Assembly: GCA_018806985.1 (NCBI GenBank)
Contig: JADANN010000032.1
Location: 1,881,501 to 1,945,500 of the forward strand
DNA from: Angiostrongylus vasorum
Taxonomy: Eukaryota; Nematoda; Chromadorea; Rhabditida; Metastrongylidae
Length of the DNA stretch: 64,000 nucleotides
Direction of reading: 5' to 3'
The notes under the pieces are model-generated. The model was given only the letters and a program-made list of their open reading frames with translations. It had not been told where the DNA came from and made no database searches. This document shows positions 21,536 to 31,468 of the stretch, in pieces. A program made the position numbers and the translations under genes. The stretch's first letter is position 1, and each line of letters starts with the position of its first letter.

Positions 21536-21787
21536 GAGTTCGACATTGATCATTCCGCTAGGAATACGTTATGTACACTACTTTTATTAGTAGTATTGTA
21601 GAGGTGGTTTAATGCATATTAAGCCTCTACCATGACTTGCAAGAAAATACCCACCTATCAAATCGGTTTTTTTACCCTCCCACACAAGTCTACTACCAGT
21701 AGGAGATGACCGCGAAGGGATTGTGAGGTGGAATCGAACATACGTGCATTGCAGGGCATGTCTAAGCTCTGCGCTACGTATACTCCT
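21536..21787 (-). repeat. SINE family A, diverged copy
   Basis: GACATTGATCATTCCGCTAG, GTAGAGGTGGTTTAATGCAT, GTGGAATCGAACATACG and TTGCAGGGCATGTCTAAGC follow the order of the A consensus on the minus strand. Confidence 0.65.
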
Positions 21788-21971
21788 ACTAAATTCTCGC
21801 ACTAAATAGAAATTTATTGATGGTTTAAAAGAAGGTCGTGGAAATTTCGTAATTTTTTCAACACAAGATCGCACGCTGATGGATTTAAGCACTGAGCAGA
21901 CGTGAATTCAGGATACACCATCTTGCTTGTCAGTTCTATTTCGTCAACCCCCAAAATTTTTCGCTCAAGAA

Positions 21972-22238
21972 CTACTGAGATGAGTTATGATTGAAAACGT
22001 CATGCACGCGATCCCTCCCATCAATCACAACCACAGATTCTTTCTCAATTTCTGATTCTCCCCGATACTCCGTAAAATTGACAGCTTTGACAGTACTGAT
22101 ATAGAGAGAGGCTTCAATACAAATATTTGCAAGATCTCCCATGAGGCTGGTTTCGAATCGTCGTGCAGCTGTCGTTGTGAAACAAACACAAAGCCAGTAT
22201 CTGATAACTCCTATGCGCTCATCTAGCCACAAACGCAT
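21972..22238 (-). CDS. 88-codon open frame, unassigned
   Basis: Reads through SLMGDLANICIEASLYISTV and GESEIEKESVVVIDGRDRV to a stop. The acidic/hydrophobic pattern is protein-like, but no splice donor or family motif is evident. It may be an exon of an unrecognised gene or a decayed element. Confidence 0.25.
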   Translation of the reverse strand: MRLWLDERIGVIRYWLCVCFTTTAARRFETSLMGDLANICIEASLYISTVKAVNFTEYRGESEIEKESVVVIDGRDRVHDVFNHNSSQ

Positions 22239-23711
22239 CGACTTAGAACAAACACCCTTGACATCAGTGATTTGTTGGGTATATCAAAGAATTTCACTTG
22301 AATATCAATCACATTTTGCATTTTTCTAACGTAATTTATATTAGTCACTCAATAAAATACACGTAGTTCTCGTCAAGAACTGTTCCAATCAGTGTCTAGA
22401 TCAACAAAGCAAAAGAATAAGTCTTCAAATTTGACTGATACAAGTGTTTATGACGACCTATTGGTTGAAGAAAAGCTTGCACCCACGTCAGCAAGTATTG
22501 TTTAATTAAGTCTTAATCCCAAATGCGACCGTTATTATTTACATAGGAATTGTGACGTACGGTAGAGGGCTCATCCTCACTCCCAACTCTCCTCCACCAC
22601 CACGGCAACTCTTTATAACAGTTTATTGTCTTAGTGCTAGTTCAATAAGGAAATGTTTCTGAGTGTCGAACAGCAATTTAGAGCAGAAGATTTCAACATC
22701 AGCATAGTCGCTATAGTTGGGAAAAAAATCCGACATTTCTAACTGCCTGTAAAGCAAGGACTCTGTCTATACCAAAAAATCTCACTGAACTGAGATGAAC
22801 TCGCATAGCGATAAACTTCACCTTTTATCAAAACGAATGGCGATTTCTTATGTTGGTGTCCTGCCCTAGAATGGTAATGCTGAAGCTAGAAGATTACGAG
22901 AACAAGTTATTAAAGAATCTAGGTACCCAAGTAATACCATTATAAGTGGATCACACCGATATCAAAGCTCAATTGAGTCAAGTTCCACAGTTGCCCAATT
23001 CCACAGTCAAGTTTGAATAGCACCTGCCGACAATTCAGCAAGGAAAGCTTGGCTTGCGAAAATAGAACGATGACATCACCAAGGCCTAACCCTCATAAGT
23101 CGTACTGGCGGCAAACTCCGTGTTTAACGCCTTGGTAACTTTATAAACAAGTATGACTTATGGTGACGCTTTTCCAGTACGCCGAATCGTTGACGATAAA
23201 ATTGGAAAAAAAATGTAGGAGGACATAATAAAGAACTTTGTGGTGATATATAACATCGTGTATGAAAACAGTGGTTTCAGATCTTTAAGAACTCGATGAA
23301 ATAAAAGTGGCTTTGGAAAGAGCAAAGTCAGCAGAACTGTCAGCCTCTCTGCATTAAAACGTATTAACAACTTTTGTCGACTCATCAAGAACTTTCCGTA
23401 AGAACAAAATTAGTTGCTGATCAACGCCGAAACGAACGAAAAGGGCAGAAATTCGCTGAACTTTAAACATTCATGGAATAGAAACCTGATAAGGTTCCTG
23501 GTCACCGGTCATTCATCTAATTCTCAACCCCCAAAAAAAATTCCCAGCTGCATAGCTTCAGTACAATCTTACGACAGCCAAGCGCGAAATCAGTTCTGGA
23601 CTTTGTAAAAAGCAAAACCCGAACTTTAGGAAATCCTGTGACCTTTTTTACTGGAGATAATGTTGTTGTGATCGGCATAATTTTCGCTGTAACATGTAAA
23701 ATAATAGCTTA
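22239..23711. other. unassigned
   Basis: No repeat family recognised. A minus-strand stretch at 22555-22620 (LPWWWRRVGSEDEPST before a GTACGT donor) is a weak exon candidate without a good acceptor. Confidence 0.3.
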
Positions 23712-23874
23712 GAACTTGCTGAGAGACAGGCGAAACGAAGGACCTGCATGGTGCAGTGGTGAACGCGTTAGCGCCCGGAGAATGCAATAGCGCGTTCGTT
23801 CCCCACCGTATACACCTTCGGTCCGGAGTTTTGCAAATATCTCAGCATCATTTTGGTTATAGCTTAGAGGATTT
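23712..23874 (+). repeat. SINE family D
   Basis: CTGAGAGACAGGCGAAACGA, the canonical A box TGGTGCAGTGGTGAACGCG, B box GCGTTCGTTCCCC and GAGTTTTGCAAATATCTCAG. Of the D copies this has the most tRNA-like A box. Confidence 0.85.
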
Positions 23875-24588
23875 CATGATAAAAAGGGAAAAAAAGAGAA
23901 ATTATTCTCGTGATGTGTGATACTTCATATTCGATGCTCAGTGAGATCATTGATAAGAACATTAAGAAGAAAACTATACAAAGTAGAAAACATATGGACG
24001 CATCCATCATCCATCTAAAGTTGAACATGAAGTTGCAAACTATGAAATTTTGAAGCTGACCTCTTCGTCACGGTGGATTGTCGTCTACCAAGTTAGAATG
24101 GATTTGAGGGTGATAAAAGGTCACGACACCTGTGTGTGTAGTACGGTGCCGCGTCTCCACGTAACGGATATGATAATAATAATGATGTTTATCGGAAGTG
24201 TATTTGACCTAATTTGAAGACCTCATCGATGCTCACGACGAAACAACATCGAGATCGTCGCGATCAATTCATCACGCCCGACTGGAAGGACACAATCCAC
24301 GATGTTAATCAAACTGATGATAATAGAGATTGTGCCGTCCGCTACCACAATGGTCGTTACGGTCTCAATTCGCCAACGTCGCCATGGATTTGAAGAATTT
24401 CCAGCAGTGATTTTCGTGGCACAACGACTACTTGTATAAATACGTATGTAGGTGTGCTTGTGATATTACCACTCCTGTGTTTAGTTGGAGACGAGCATAG
24501 TTCAGTGCACAGAAGCTCGCTGCAACGCATACAGTAATTGACTCAATCCTACTTCTGAGCAAATCTAGTCTTCCACCACTACAGAGTC
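23875..24588. other. unassigned
   Basis: 24100-24420 is GC-richer with CpG-containing blocks (GGTGCCGCGTCTCCACG, CATCACGCCCGACTGG) and may be an older repeat. No exon structure found. Confidence 0.3.
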
Positions 24589-24850
24589 GACAACTGGAAT
24601 CAGACTTCTCCAGGAAAAAAATAAGGACTGACTTTATGCATTAGTCGGCCACTGCAAGTCATTGTACCGGCCAGATATGCATCGGTCGCTAACGATACTT
24701 GATGAAATCGAATACATGGCACCCCCTCTCAGAGACTGATCAACGCCAAGAGCTTTATGTTGTTTTCTATCCTTTTTACCAGGCTACTAATGAAGGCGAA
24801 TACATGGCCCATCCCGAACGGATTCGTAGATGTCAAACGCTTTTTATGCT
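24589..24850 (+). repeat. SINE family A, 5'-truncated, with a second tail fragment
   Basis: Starts in the AGACTTCTCCAGG region and keeps GTCATTGTACCGGCCAGAT and GACTGATCAACGCCAAGAGC. From about 24783 a second, shorter A-like piece (GAAGGCGAATACATGG, CATCCCGAACGG) follows. Confidence 0.65.
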
Positions 24851-24912
24851 TTGACAAATCATCATTTTAGTCTCCGTAGATGGTTACACAACTACTCCGT
24901 CGTTTATGCTTT

Positions 24913-25220
24913 TTTATTCTACATGATCCGCTATCACATCTATTGTGCAGATTCTAGCACTTCTGCAATCGATCCGCATCCTCGCATCCAATATCCACAA
25001 TGGTTTCCGAATATTCTGTGTGTTGTTCTGGTTGCTGCTTGAGGATTTCGTCTTCCTTGTGAATGTCGTAGAACGCTGGCCGAGTTATTCTGCTTGTAAC
25101 CTTGGAGATAGCCGGTCTAAGGCGTTTCCACGTGGATTGGAAGAGATTGCTGAGACTGGGATCAAACTAGTGCCTCTGCTTCCTGATTGACGGCATCACT
25201 AACCACTGCGCTATGCCGCA
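24913..25220 (-). repeat. SINE family B
   Basis: CATCCTCGCATCCAATATCC, GGTTGCTGCTTGAGGATTTC, AATGTCGTAGAACGCTGG and a head ending CACTAACCACTGCGCTATG follow the B order on the minus strand. It lies just below the exon at 25299-25402. Confidence 0.8.
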
Positions 25221-25298
25221 AGCCATCGACCATAACCTTGGGAATATTGGAGTTCTTATTATCCATATGCGGAGTCGAAGTGTCAAGAACAGGCTTAC

Positions 25299-25402
25299 CA
25301 ACTCTGATGCCCCCATTATTTTCTGGCACATATTCTTGGTGGCACCTTTTCTATCCATTTCATTCTCTGTGGCAAACACACGACGAACATTCAGCAGTTC
25401 CT
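25299..25402 (-). CDS. internal exon (ELLNVRRVFATENEMDRKGA)
   Basis: Acceptor TTAGTTCAG, donor GAGTTG|GTAAGC. The exon takes 2 nt from the upstream exon (C+AG, Gln) and codes 34 residues: ELLNVRRVFATENEMDRKGA, then TKNMCQKIMGASEL, phase 0 out. Frame, both splice sites and phase agree with the exon at 26568-26610. The peptide is charged and helical, and the family is not identified from it alone. Confidence 0.75.
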
Positions 25403-25894
25403 CTGAACTAATCTCTGTTGATTTTAAGTATTTAAAACGAAAAAAGCAAATGTGAAAGCAAACAACGGCCTTTTACAGGGGCTTGTTGAATTATTTAAAA
25501 TATTATATTTATATTACTACTTATAACGTATGTTATTACTCCATTTTATTTTTTATTATTCGTATTAATATTTGAAATAGTTGAGCTCGTCTAAATAATT
25601 TACAACAGTAATTCATAATGGAATGTTTGATGAATGCGTCCCATCCAGGAAGAGAATGACTACTAGCACTCCATTACTTGTATCATTTTGAGAAAAAAAG
25701 TAAATAATTTATAATGAGTGAGGTCGACAGAATAATAATAGGAAAATCAATAAATTAAGTGGTAAATCGAAAAAGCATTTAAGGAATTATAAAAAATACA
25801 GTGGCCTAATACACCACGTCTATTTAAACTTTCAACGACCAACTATCACCCTTATATTAATTCTTTAGTGTTGAGTCACTAATAAGCATCATGA
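25403..25894. other. intron, AT-rich
   Basis: 25480-25620 is strongly AT-rich. No element recognised. Confidence 0.45.
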
Positions 25895-26132
25895 GGGCGC
25901 GTGTGGCGCAGTGGTCAGAAGGCGCCCTGCAACACACACATAGGACCGATTCCCGCGCCCTTGGCCCACCAAGCCTTCCATCGCTCCGGGGTCGGCAAAT
26001 CGGTACGGTGCTTGTCTGGGAGGATGGCAACACTGGTTCGATACATAGGTAGGCGAGCGCGACTTATTGTAAAGGCCAGATATTCAATCACCTCCACACT
26101 CCTCAGGATTGACCAACGCCGAGAGCCTTTTT
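25895..26132 (+). repeat. SINE family A, internally deleted
   Basis: Complete head (GGGCGCGTGTGGCGCAGTGG, GGACCGATTCCCGCGCCC). About 35 bp before the tail (the AAACGATGCTTAATG segment) is missing, and the element ends GACCAACGCCGAGAGCCTTT. Confidence 0.85.
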
Positions 26133-26567
26133 AAGCATTGCGATAAGACCATAATGGAAAGAAAATCCAGTATAAATGAAATATTGAAATATGATGAGTG
26201 TAACAGTGACAACATAATTTATGACTGATAATTTGACGTTTTAAGTCGCCTTGTAACATGCAGGATTTATATTTCAATTTCTTTGTAAAAAAAACAGTGG
26301 TTCAAACATGACAGTTCCTAATTCATTGTACTTTACTGTTACGAAAAACTTAACTAGAATGACTTGTAACTCTTCAATCAGCCTGAATAAAAAACCGAGG
26401 CCATTTGTAAGGAATGAAATAAGCACGGTTTCATTCTCTCAACAAATTCACTGAAAGAATGCAGCATTTAAGTTCCTAGATATCATAGGGATTTTGTCGG
26501 CATTCCTTTCCAGCTCAGAGGAAGTCTGTACCAGAAATCGCTCCTGTTCAAGAAGAAATCTACTCAC
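26133..26567. other. intron, no recognised feature
   Basis: AT-rich sequence between SINE A and the exon at 26568. Confidence 0.4.
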
Positions 26568-26610
26568 GAGGTGGCACACCTTCTGCCGAACCACAAGGAT
26601 CGGCGAAGGG
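26568..26610 (-). CDS. internal exon (PFADPCGSAEGVPP)
   Basis: A 43-nt exon between GCAACTCTAG and C|GTGAGTAG: phase 0 in, PFADPCGSAEGVPP, phase 1 out. Phase fits the upstream exon (ends phase 0 at 27154) and the downstream one (completes CAG at 25402). Being short it is weak alone, and the agreement on both sides is the main support. Confidence 0.6.
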
Positions 26611-27153
26611 CTAGAGTTGCGACTTTAGAACACCACAACACAAGTATTCAAATAAGAAGAAATACCCAATTAAGGGGATAAGTTGAAACTTCTTTAAATT
26701 CGAATATCTGCTATTTGTATTTCCTTCTTTACTTCTTTTTAGTTTACCGACTTAATCTAAATGAGCCCCTAATGAAGGAAGAAATCTTCTCGGTTATGAT
26801 GTTTGTGCTCAGTGATGATTTGTAGTGCTCAAACTCTGGACATGAGAGCGTTTTTATCCAACACGCCTGTTAAACAAGCCCGTCAACGAAAAACAATCAC
26901 TGTTTGACATCATGGGCCAAGTAGAGCGCTACCTTTCGTCATCCCACGGATGAACTTCATCTAACAACATTCAAGTGCGAGTGCTACTCCAGGAAATTGT
27001 CACTCACATGAAATCAGTGCTATACTCCGTATAGAACTATTCTGTTCTAGTACGGAAGTAAGTAATGAATAGATCTTTACCATCAATTCAATTAAATCGG
27101 TCATTAAAAAAAGACTGATAACAACAGAAAGTGGTCACTGGTCATCAACTAAC
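26611..27153. other. intron, no recognised repeat
   Basis: No SINE copy or second exon seen. Confidence 0.4.
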
Positions 27154-27318
27154 CTTATGGCTTCTTCCATAATTGGGTAGACTGTGGTATTCTTTCGTAT
27201 AGTCCTTAGACAGACTGCTGACATCGTCATAATCTCGCCTTCCTACTGCTTTCGTTTTTCGCTTCCGTCGCCATGTATCCAGGTCCTCTTGCCATGAATC
27301 ATTGTCGTCAAATAGCGG
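27154..27318 (-). CDS. exon with LIMCH1/LMO7-like SWQEDL motif
   Basis: A 165-nt exon between GGATTATCTTAG and CATAAG|GTTAGT, phase 0 on both sides, 55 codons. It begins PLFDDNDSWQEDLDTWRRKR, followed by KTKAVGRRDYDDVSSLSKDY and a Tyr-rich end. The SWQEDLxxWRRKR pattern resembles the conserved segment of LIMCH1 and LMO7 (known as DUF4757), actin- and junction-associated scaffold proteins. This is motif recognition by eye, not a profile match. No LIM, PDZ or CH domain was found in the window to confirm the family. Confidence 0.8.
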
Positions 27319-27894
27319 CTAAGATAATCCACATTTAATAAAACAGCCAGTTCACATAATAGTAGTCATTTCCTCTTGCAAATATGACGTTTCTACAATG
27401 ACATTGAAAAGCGAGGTTTAGAGGTACTACAATGCCACCTTGTAATAACTGAACCATCGACAGCGATAATGGGGCTAGTACGTTTTGCACTACTCTACAG
27501 ACACTGTCATTCGTTCGCCATAAAAGATGTTATGGACTATTACTATGCTAGTTAGTACTAGAGGTTTTTTTCTTTATCGTATTTATCCATCGTATAGAAA
27601 TATTCAACAGTTTTCTGCCGTTACTTTCCGACTAGCGCTAAAATCCATTCCACAATGAGTCCTCTTCAGTTCCTAATTTTTTCCCCACATAGTAAAGACT
27701 TGTGTGTATCGCAGATTTTGGTAACTGATTTCTACAGGAATGGTAGGTCCTGATGGCGAAGGATGAAGTCGAACTAGTAGCCACACATGTATGGTGTAGA
27801 ATCTCTAACCATTACTTTTTCTGCACTCTAATCCTTACACGGAGAACTATTACAGTGAAGGACTTCGAATAACATTGTGAACTATTCGACTCAC
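27319..27894. other. intron
   Basis: Contains GGATGAAGTCGAACTAGTAG at 27760-27780, perhaps a decayed minus-strand SINE head. Nothing firm. Confidence 0.35.
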
Positions 27895-28017
27895 TCCGTT
27901 ACGCGCCAATTTGGCTCGCTCCCTTTTCTGCTGCTCGGTGATACTGATCAACTTTCGAGCATTTTCCGCCAGTGACACGGCGCTCGTTGAGACGAACTGG
28001 AGCGGATCATGTGCGGT
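27895..28017 (-). CDS. internal exon, helical (SLAENARKLISITEQQKRER)
   Basis: Acceptor TTTGTCGTTCCAG, donor AACGGA|GTGAGTCG, phase 0 on both sides, 41 codons: TAHDPLQFVSTSAV, SLAENARKLISITEQQKRER, AKLARNG. The second half is a clear amphipathic, basic helix. It precedes the SWQEDL exon directly, so the protein order is PGQ-TAHDPLQF to KLARNG-PLFDDNDSW. An upstream AG (GGTCAG) would add QCLSFQ in the same frame. Confidence 0.8.
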
Positions 28018-28175
28018 CTGGAACGACAAACACTGCTGACCAGTAACTTTCATGCCATAACAGCAAGATGTTCCAGTGCTCATTAACATAATCAAAAGAA
28101 AAAATTCAACAAAATGTAGGTTTGGAAAGGTGCGACATTGAGAAGATTTTGGTTAGGTAAGATTAATCCATTCAC

Positions 28176-28227
28176 CTGCCCAGGTCCTCGCACCGTTTGT
28201 AAAGTCGCCGTATTAATGTGTGGTGAG
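28176..28227 (-). CDS. internal exon (SPHINTATLQTVRGPGQ)
   Basis: A 52-nt exon between CTTCTCTTTCAG and GGGCAG|GTGAAT, phase 2 in and phase 0 out. It reads SPHINTATLQTVRGPGQ. Downstream phase fits 28017. The upstream partner is unknown: the exon ending at 33925 leaves phase 0, so at least one exon with phase 0 in and 2 out should lie between 28.3 and 33.9 kb and was not found. Confidence 0.65.
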
Positions 28228-28634
28228 CTGAAAGAGAAGAAACGGTTGACAATACTACATTTCTCTAGAGAAGGATTCAATAAAAAAGTGAAAAAAATTG
28301 AAAGAAAGTGAACAAAAAATAAACGTCTCCAAGAAGTCTAAACAAAGAAAAAAAAACAAGAACGAGTAAGAGTAATGCTAACCCTCAAGTGGAAAGAGAG
28401 AGTACAGGAAGTATGTAATAATGATCTGGTAAGGACCGCATTATTCCGTGGAAATAGCATACTCCGGTGTGTCTTGGAACAAGAATTGAACTCGTATTGA
28501 CAAGCTATTTTACACTCATTATAGTACTAAAATGGTATTTTAGATGAGAACAGTTTAAAAAGCACATCAGAGAGCTGAGAATTTATTAACACTAATGACA
28601 ATAACAATAACGATCACAGTAATAGTAATTTTTT
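28228..28634. other. intron; ends in an imperfect ATAACA simple repeat
   Basis: 28594-28632 (AATGACAATAACAATAACG, then CACAGTAATAGTAATT) is similar to the simple repeat at 29439-29490. Confidence 0.5.
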
Positions 28635-29040
28635 CTCAACGGTTTACCGCCTCGTCGTGGGTGGATGGTAAACCGGTGTTCCTGGGTATCGGGCCGCAGT
28701 GTACACGGTTCTTGGGGGGATTCATCCGCTTAGCACGATTTCCCATGCTGAAAAGGAGTCTGACGTTTCCATCAGGAAGCCCAGCTAAGAGTGAATCACT
28801 ACCGGGATCAACCACCGTCCTGGCTTCAAACTACTAGCATAGTGGCAAATCTCCCACTGATTCACAAGGGCCGTGACGGCCTGTGGTGAGTGACGACCAG
28901 GGGCAAACTTTGGCTAGGGTGACATCAGAACTCTAGGAAACCACAATGCCTAGACCAGCAAAACTCCGAAAAAGTGAATGTTATCCTGCGGCCTGCACAA
29001 CCACTGAAGATGGGCCATCCGAGTATGCAAATAAGTAAGT
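28635..29040 (+). repeat. SINE-like family C, near full length, tail inward
   Basis: From CTCAACGGTTTACCGCCTCG to GATGGGCCATCCGAGTATGC, then AAATAAGTAAGTAA. Its 3' end faces that of the copy at 29056-29438. Confidence 0.85.
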
Positions 29041-29055
29041 AAAAGTAAAAAATTA

Positions 29056-29438
29056 TTTGGATATTTTGATGGCTCGTCTTCATTGGTTGTGTGAACCCCA
29101 GCATATTCCTCATTTTTCGGAGTTTCGCTGGTTTAGCTATTGTGTTTCCCTGGAGTCCCGAGATCAATGTGACCAAAGCCTGCTCCAGGTTGTCACCACC
29201 GCACGCAGTCGCATCTCTTGTGGACCAGATGGAGATTTGCCACTATGGGACTAGTTTGATATCAGGACGGTGGTGGATCCTGGTATTAGTTTACTCTTAT
29301 CTGGACTTTCGGATGGAAACGCTCGACTCCTCAACTTGGGAGGCCCTGCTGGGCGGATGAATCCTCCACTGTGCATTGCAGCTCGACATCCAGGAACACC
29401 TCCCAGTCACGATGAAGCGGTAAACCGTTGGGAGGATG
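29056..29438 (-). repeat. SINE-like family C, near full length, tail inward
   Basis: Starts with TGGATATTTTGATGGCTCGT and ends AGCGGTAAACCGTTGGGAGG. With 28635-29040 it forms a tail-to-tail inverted pair with only about 15 bp between, able to fold into a hairpin of nearly 400 bp with mismatches. Confidence 0.85.
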
Positions 29439-29510
29439 ATAGTAATAACAATAACAATAGTAACAATAGTGACAATAAGAGTAATTTAATAATAATAATA
29501 ACAACACCAA
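29439..29510 (+). repeat. imperfect ATAACA / AATAGT simple repeat
   Basis: GATAGTAATAACAATAACAA and related trinucleotide-based units, continuing AATAATAATAATAACAACAC. It resembles the sequence on the other side of the C pair (28594-28632). Confidence 0.75.
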
Positions 29511-29559
29511 CAGCGAAGTTCCGTCTAAGCATACTAGTAATAGAAACTTAAGCACAGCC

Positions 29560-29700
29560 ACCACTCTATGATAATCGTGAGGACGACCGCCTGTGGACCA
29601 TCGACTCGAATCGATTTCGATCTTCAGAGCGCGAAGACGTCGAAACGTTAGCCGAATAAACTTTTTTTCGTTAACCTCATGTTAGCTTAATAATCGAAGA
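29560..29700 (+). repeat. decayed hammerhead-like repeat (family H1)
   Basis: TGTGGACCATCGACTCGAAT, then GAAGACGTCGAAACGTTAGC and CGAATAAA, then AACCTCATGTTAGCTT. The CUGANGA core is replaced by CTTCAGAGC, so this copy is inactive by sequence. Confidence 0.6.
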
Positions 29701-29904
29701 AGGTACTTATTTTTGCGAAGGTTTAATGATAGGCAGTTTCAAGATATATGACAATGATTCAAAATGTTAAACATTGTGATTCCGACTACAGGTTCAGCTT
29801 AACTGGTTCCAATGCCGATTTGTGATCCAAAGATCATTCTCGTTGACGAGAGATCGCTGATAGCACCATTATTGTAAAAATTGGATGAGAGAAAGACAAT
29901 ACAA

Positions 29905-30080
29905 AGTACTCGGTGGCGCAGTGGATAACAGCTGAGGTTTCAGAAAGTGTAGTTGCGGATTGGAAGCTGGCTTATGGCTCCGAGTTTCGCAAATATCTCA
30001 GTATCATCGTGGTTGTATTTCACATAATACTCAGCGATGAAGAAACAACAGGCAGCAGATAAAAAGTTAAACAATATGAT
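29905..30080 (+). repeat. SINE family D, diverged, with 3' tail
   Basis: A box ACTCGGTGGCGCAGTGGAT is preserved but the B box is altered. CGCAAATATCTCAGTATCAT, GTTGTATTTCACATAATACT and CAGGCAGCAGATAAAAAGTT are clear. Confidence 0.75.
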
Positions 30081-30409
30081 AGTGATTATTTTAATGATTT
30101 AACCATCCGGTTCAGCAGATACAGGGATGCTAGTCCTTAAATCAAACTGATTTTCAGAGTACGTACATGTTAGCTCCACAAGTACGATTTTACCTTGTAT
30201 TCGCCATGAGAGGGTGTTGCGTAGCCTAGCGATTAACAGGCTAGAAACCCTTCATATAGTTCGTTGAACAATATTTGTATTAAAGAGAGTTTTTTTCTTG
30301 GCAATGACAACTTTTTTACACAATCCGGCGTTAGATGTTAAATGAACTAAACCACTTCTATCGATTCGACTCCTGTACTCTTATCTTTCATCCACCGAGG
30401 TCTACTTGT

Positions 30410-30693
30410 AGGTTCAACTGCTAGTTGAGAATTTTTGATGTTTATCATGAATGTCGTTGAATGCTAGTAGGTACACTGTCCTTGAGCCCTGCGATAGCCG
30501 TACTAGAGTGCTTGCAGCTCTCCACCATAAAAGCTATCGTTAGGCTTTGTTGATGGTGGAGAGCTCCTCCCAGACAAGTATTGAGCCAAATGCTCGACCC
30601 CAGAGGAATATAAAGTTTAGCTGGCCGGTGCGAGGTTAAAGCAGATCAGTATGAGTGCTGAACGACCATACCGCATCGCTATCTTGGCTCAAC
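30410..30693 (-). repeat. SINE family B, containing a 13-bp hairpin
   Basis: ATGAATGTCGTTGAATGCTAG, CTCGACCCCAGAGGAATA and a head ending CCATACCGCATCGCTATC mark a B copy. Inside it, 30516-30528 (AGCTCTCCACCAT) and 30553-30565 (ATGGTGGAGAGCT) are perfect inverted repeats with a 24-nt loop. Confidence 0.7.
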
Positions 30694-31351
30694 AGCAATA
30701 ATATCAATTGATTATAGTTAGAATAACAGTCTACATTGTCATACCGTGAAGACAGTAATAATTTTAATGACAGCCAACTTCTAAGACATTTAATAAATCA
30801 ACTGTTTCCAAGTGAGCGACTTCAGCACTTGACAATAACACTCGAGAACAGCTTTCTACGGCGCTGATAAGTCCTCGAAGACAAAAAATCCGAAAGGTAT
30901 AAGACTTCAGTACATTAACCTGGCGTTGTTGGAACTACGAAAACCAATTTCTGCAATGAAAGCTTAGAAAAGAACAAAATCTCTCTAATGCAGACGACGA
31001 TTAAGGAAACAACAAGCGGTTGTCATTCGTTGGCTGTTCATCGCGAAAACACCCTAAACATGGCCATATATTCTCTCCACTACTACCCTACAAAAGAATA
31101 TCACCATTCTATGCACGGGATGACGAAGAAGAATAGAACAATGTACAAATAGTAAACATTCACGTCTATTTGATGTGACGAAGAATGCGAAGTTTATCCC
31201 TATAACTGATAAAGTCTAGCTTAGATCCTCGTGTGAATTCCATTACATACATGCATTTTGCATTGTGGCAATAATTGTATGATAACTCAGCTTGTGATTA
31301 AACACTCGGCATAGTAGCCACTTCTTATTGATGTCTATTCTTTTCAGCTGG
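30694..31351. other. unassigned
   Basis: No exon or repeat recognised. Confidence 0.4.
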
Positions 31352-31468
31352 CAGGATATAATGTGTGATACAACCACAATGGTGCTGAGATATTTGCAAA
31401 ATTCCGAACAGCAGGTGTCTACAGTGGGGATCGAACCCGATATTACCCTTTACGGGAGCTAACATAGT
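31352..31468 (-). repeat. SINE family D, head and middle
   Basis: GGCAGGATATAATGTGTGAT, GCTGAGATATTTGCAAAATT, GTGTCTACAGTGGGGATCGA and TTACCCTTTACGGG. The 5' end is lost. Confidence 0.75.

Noticed and set aside
25915..26097. Real tRNA gene suggested by A and B boxes at 25895 onwards
   Set aside because: The head is followed by the SINE A body and tail, and the same head recurs in about 20 places. Promoter boxes belong to the SINE, and cloverleaf pairing beyond the acceptor-like stem is imperfect.
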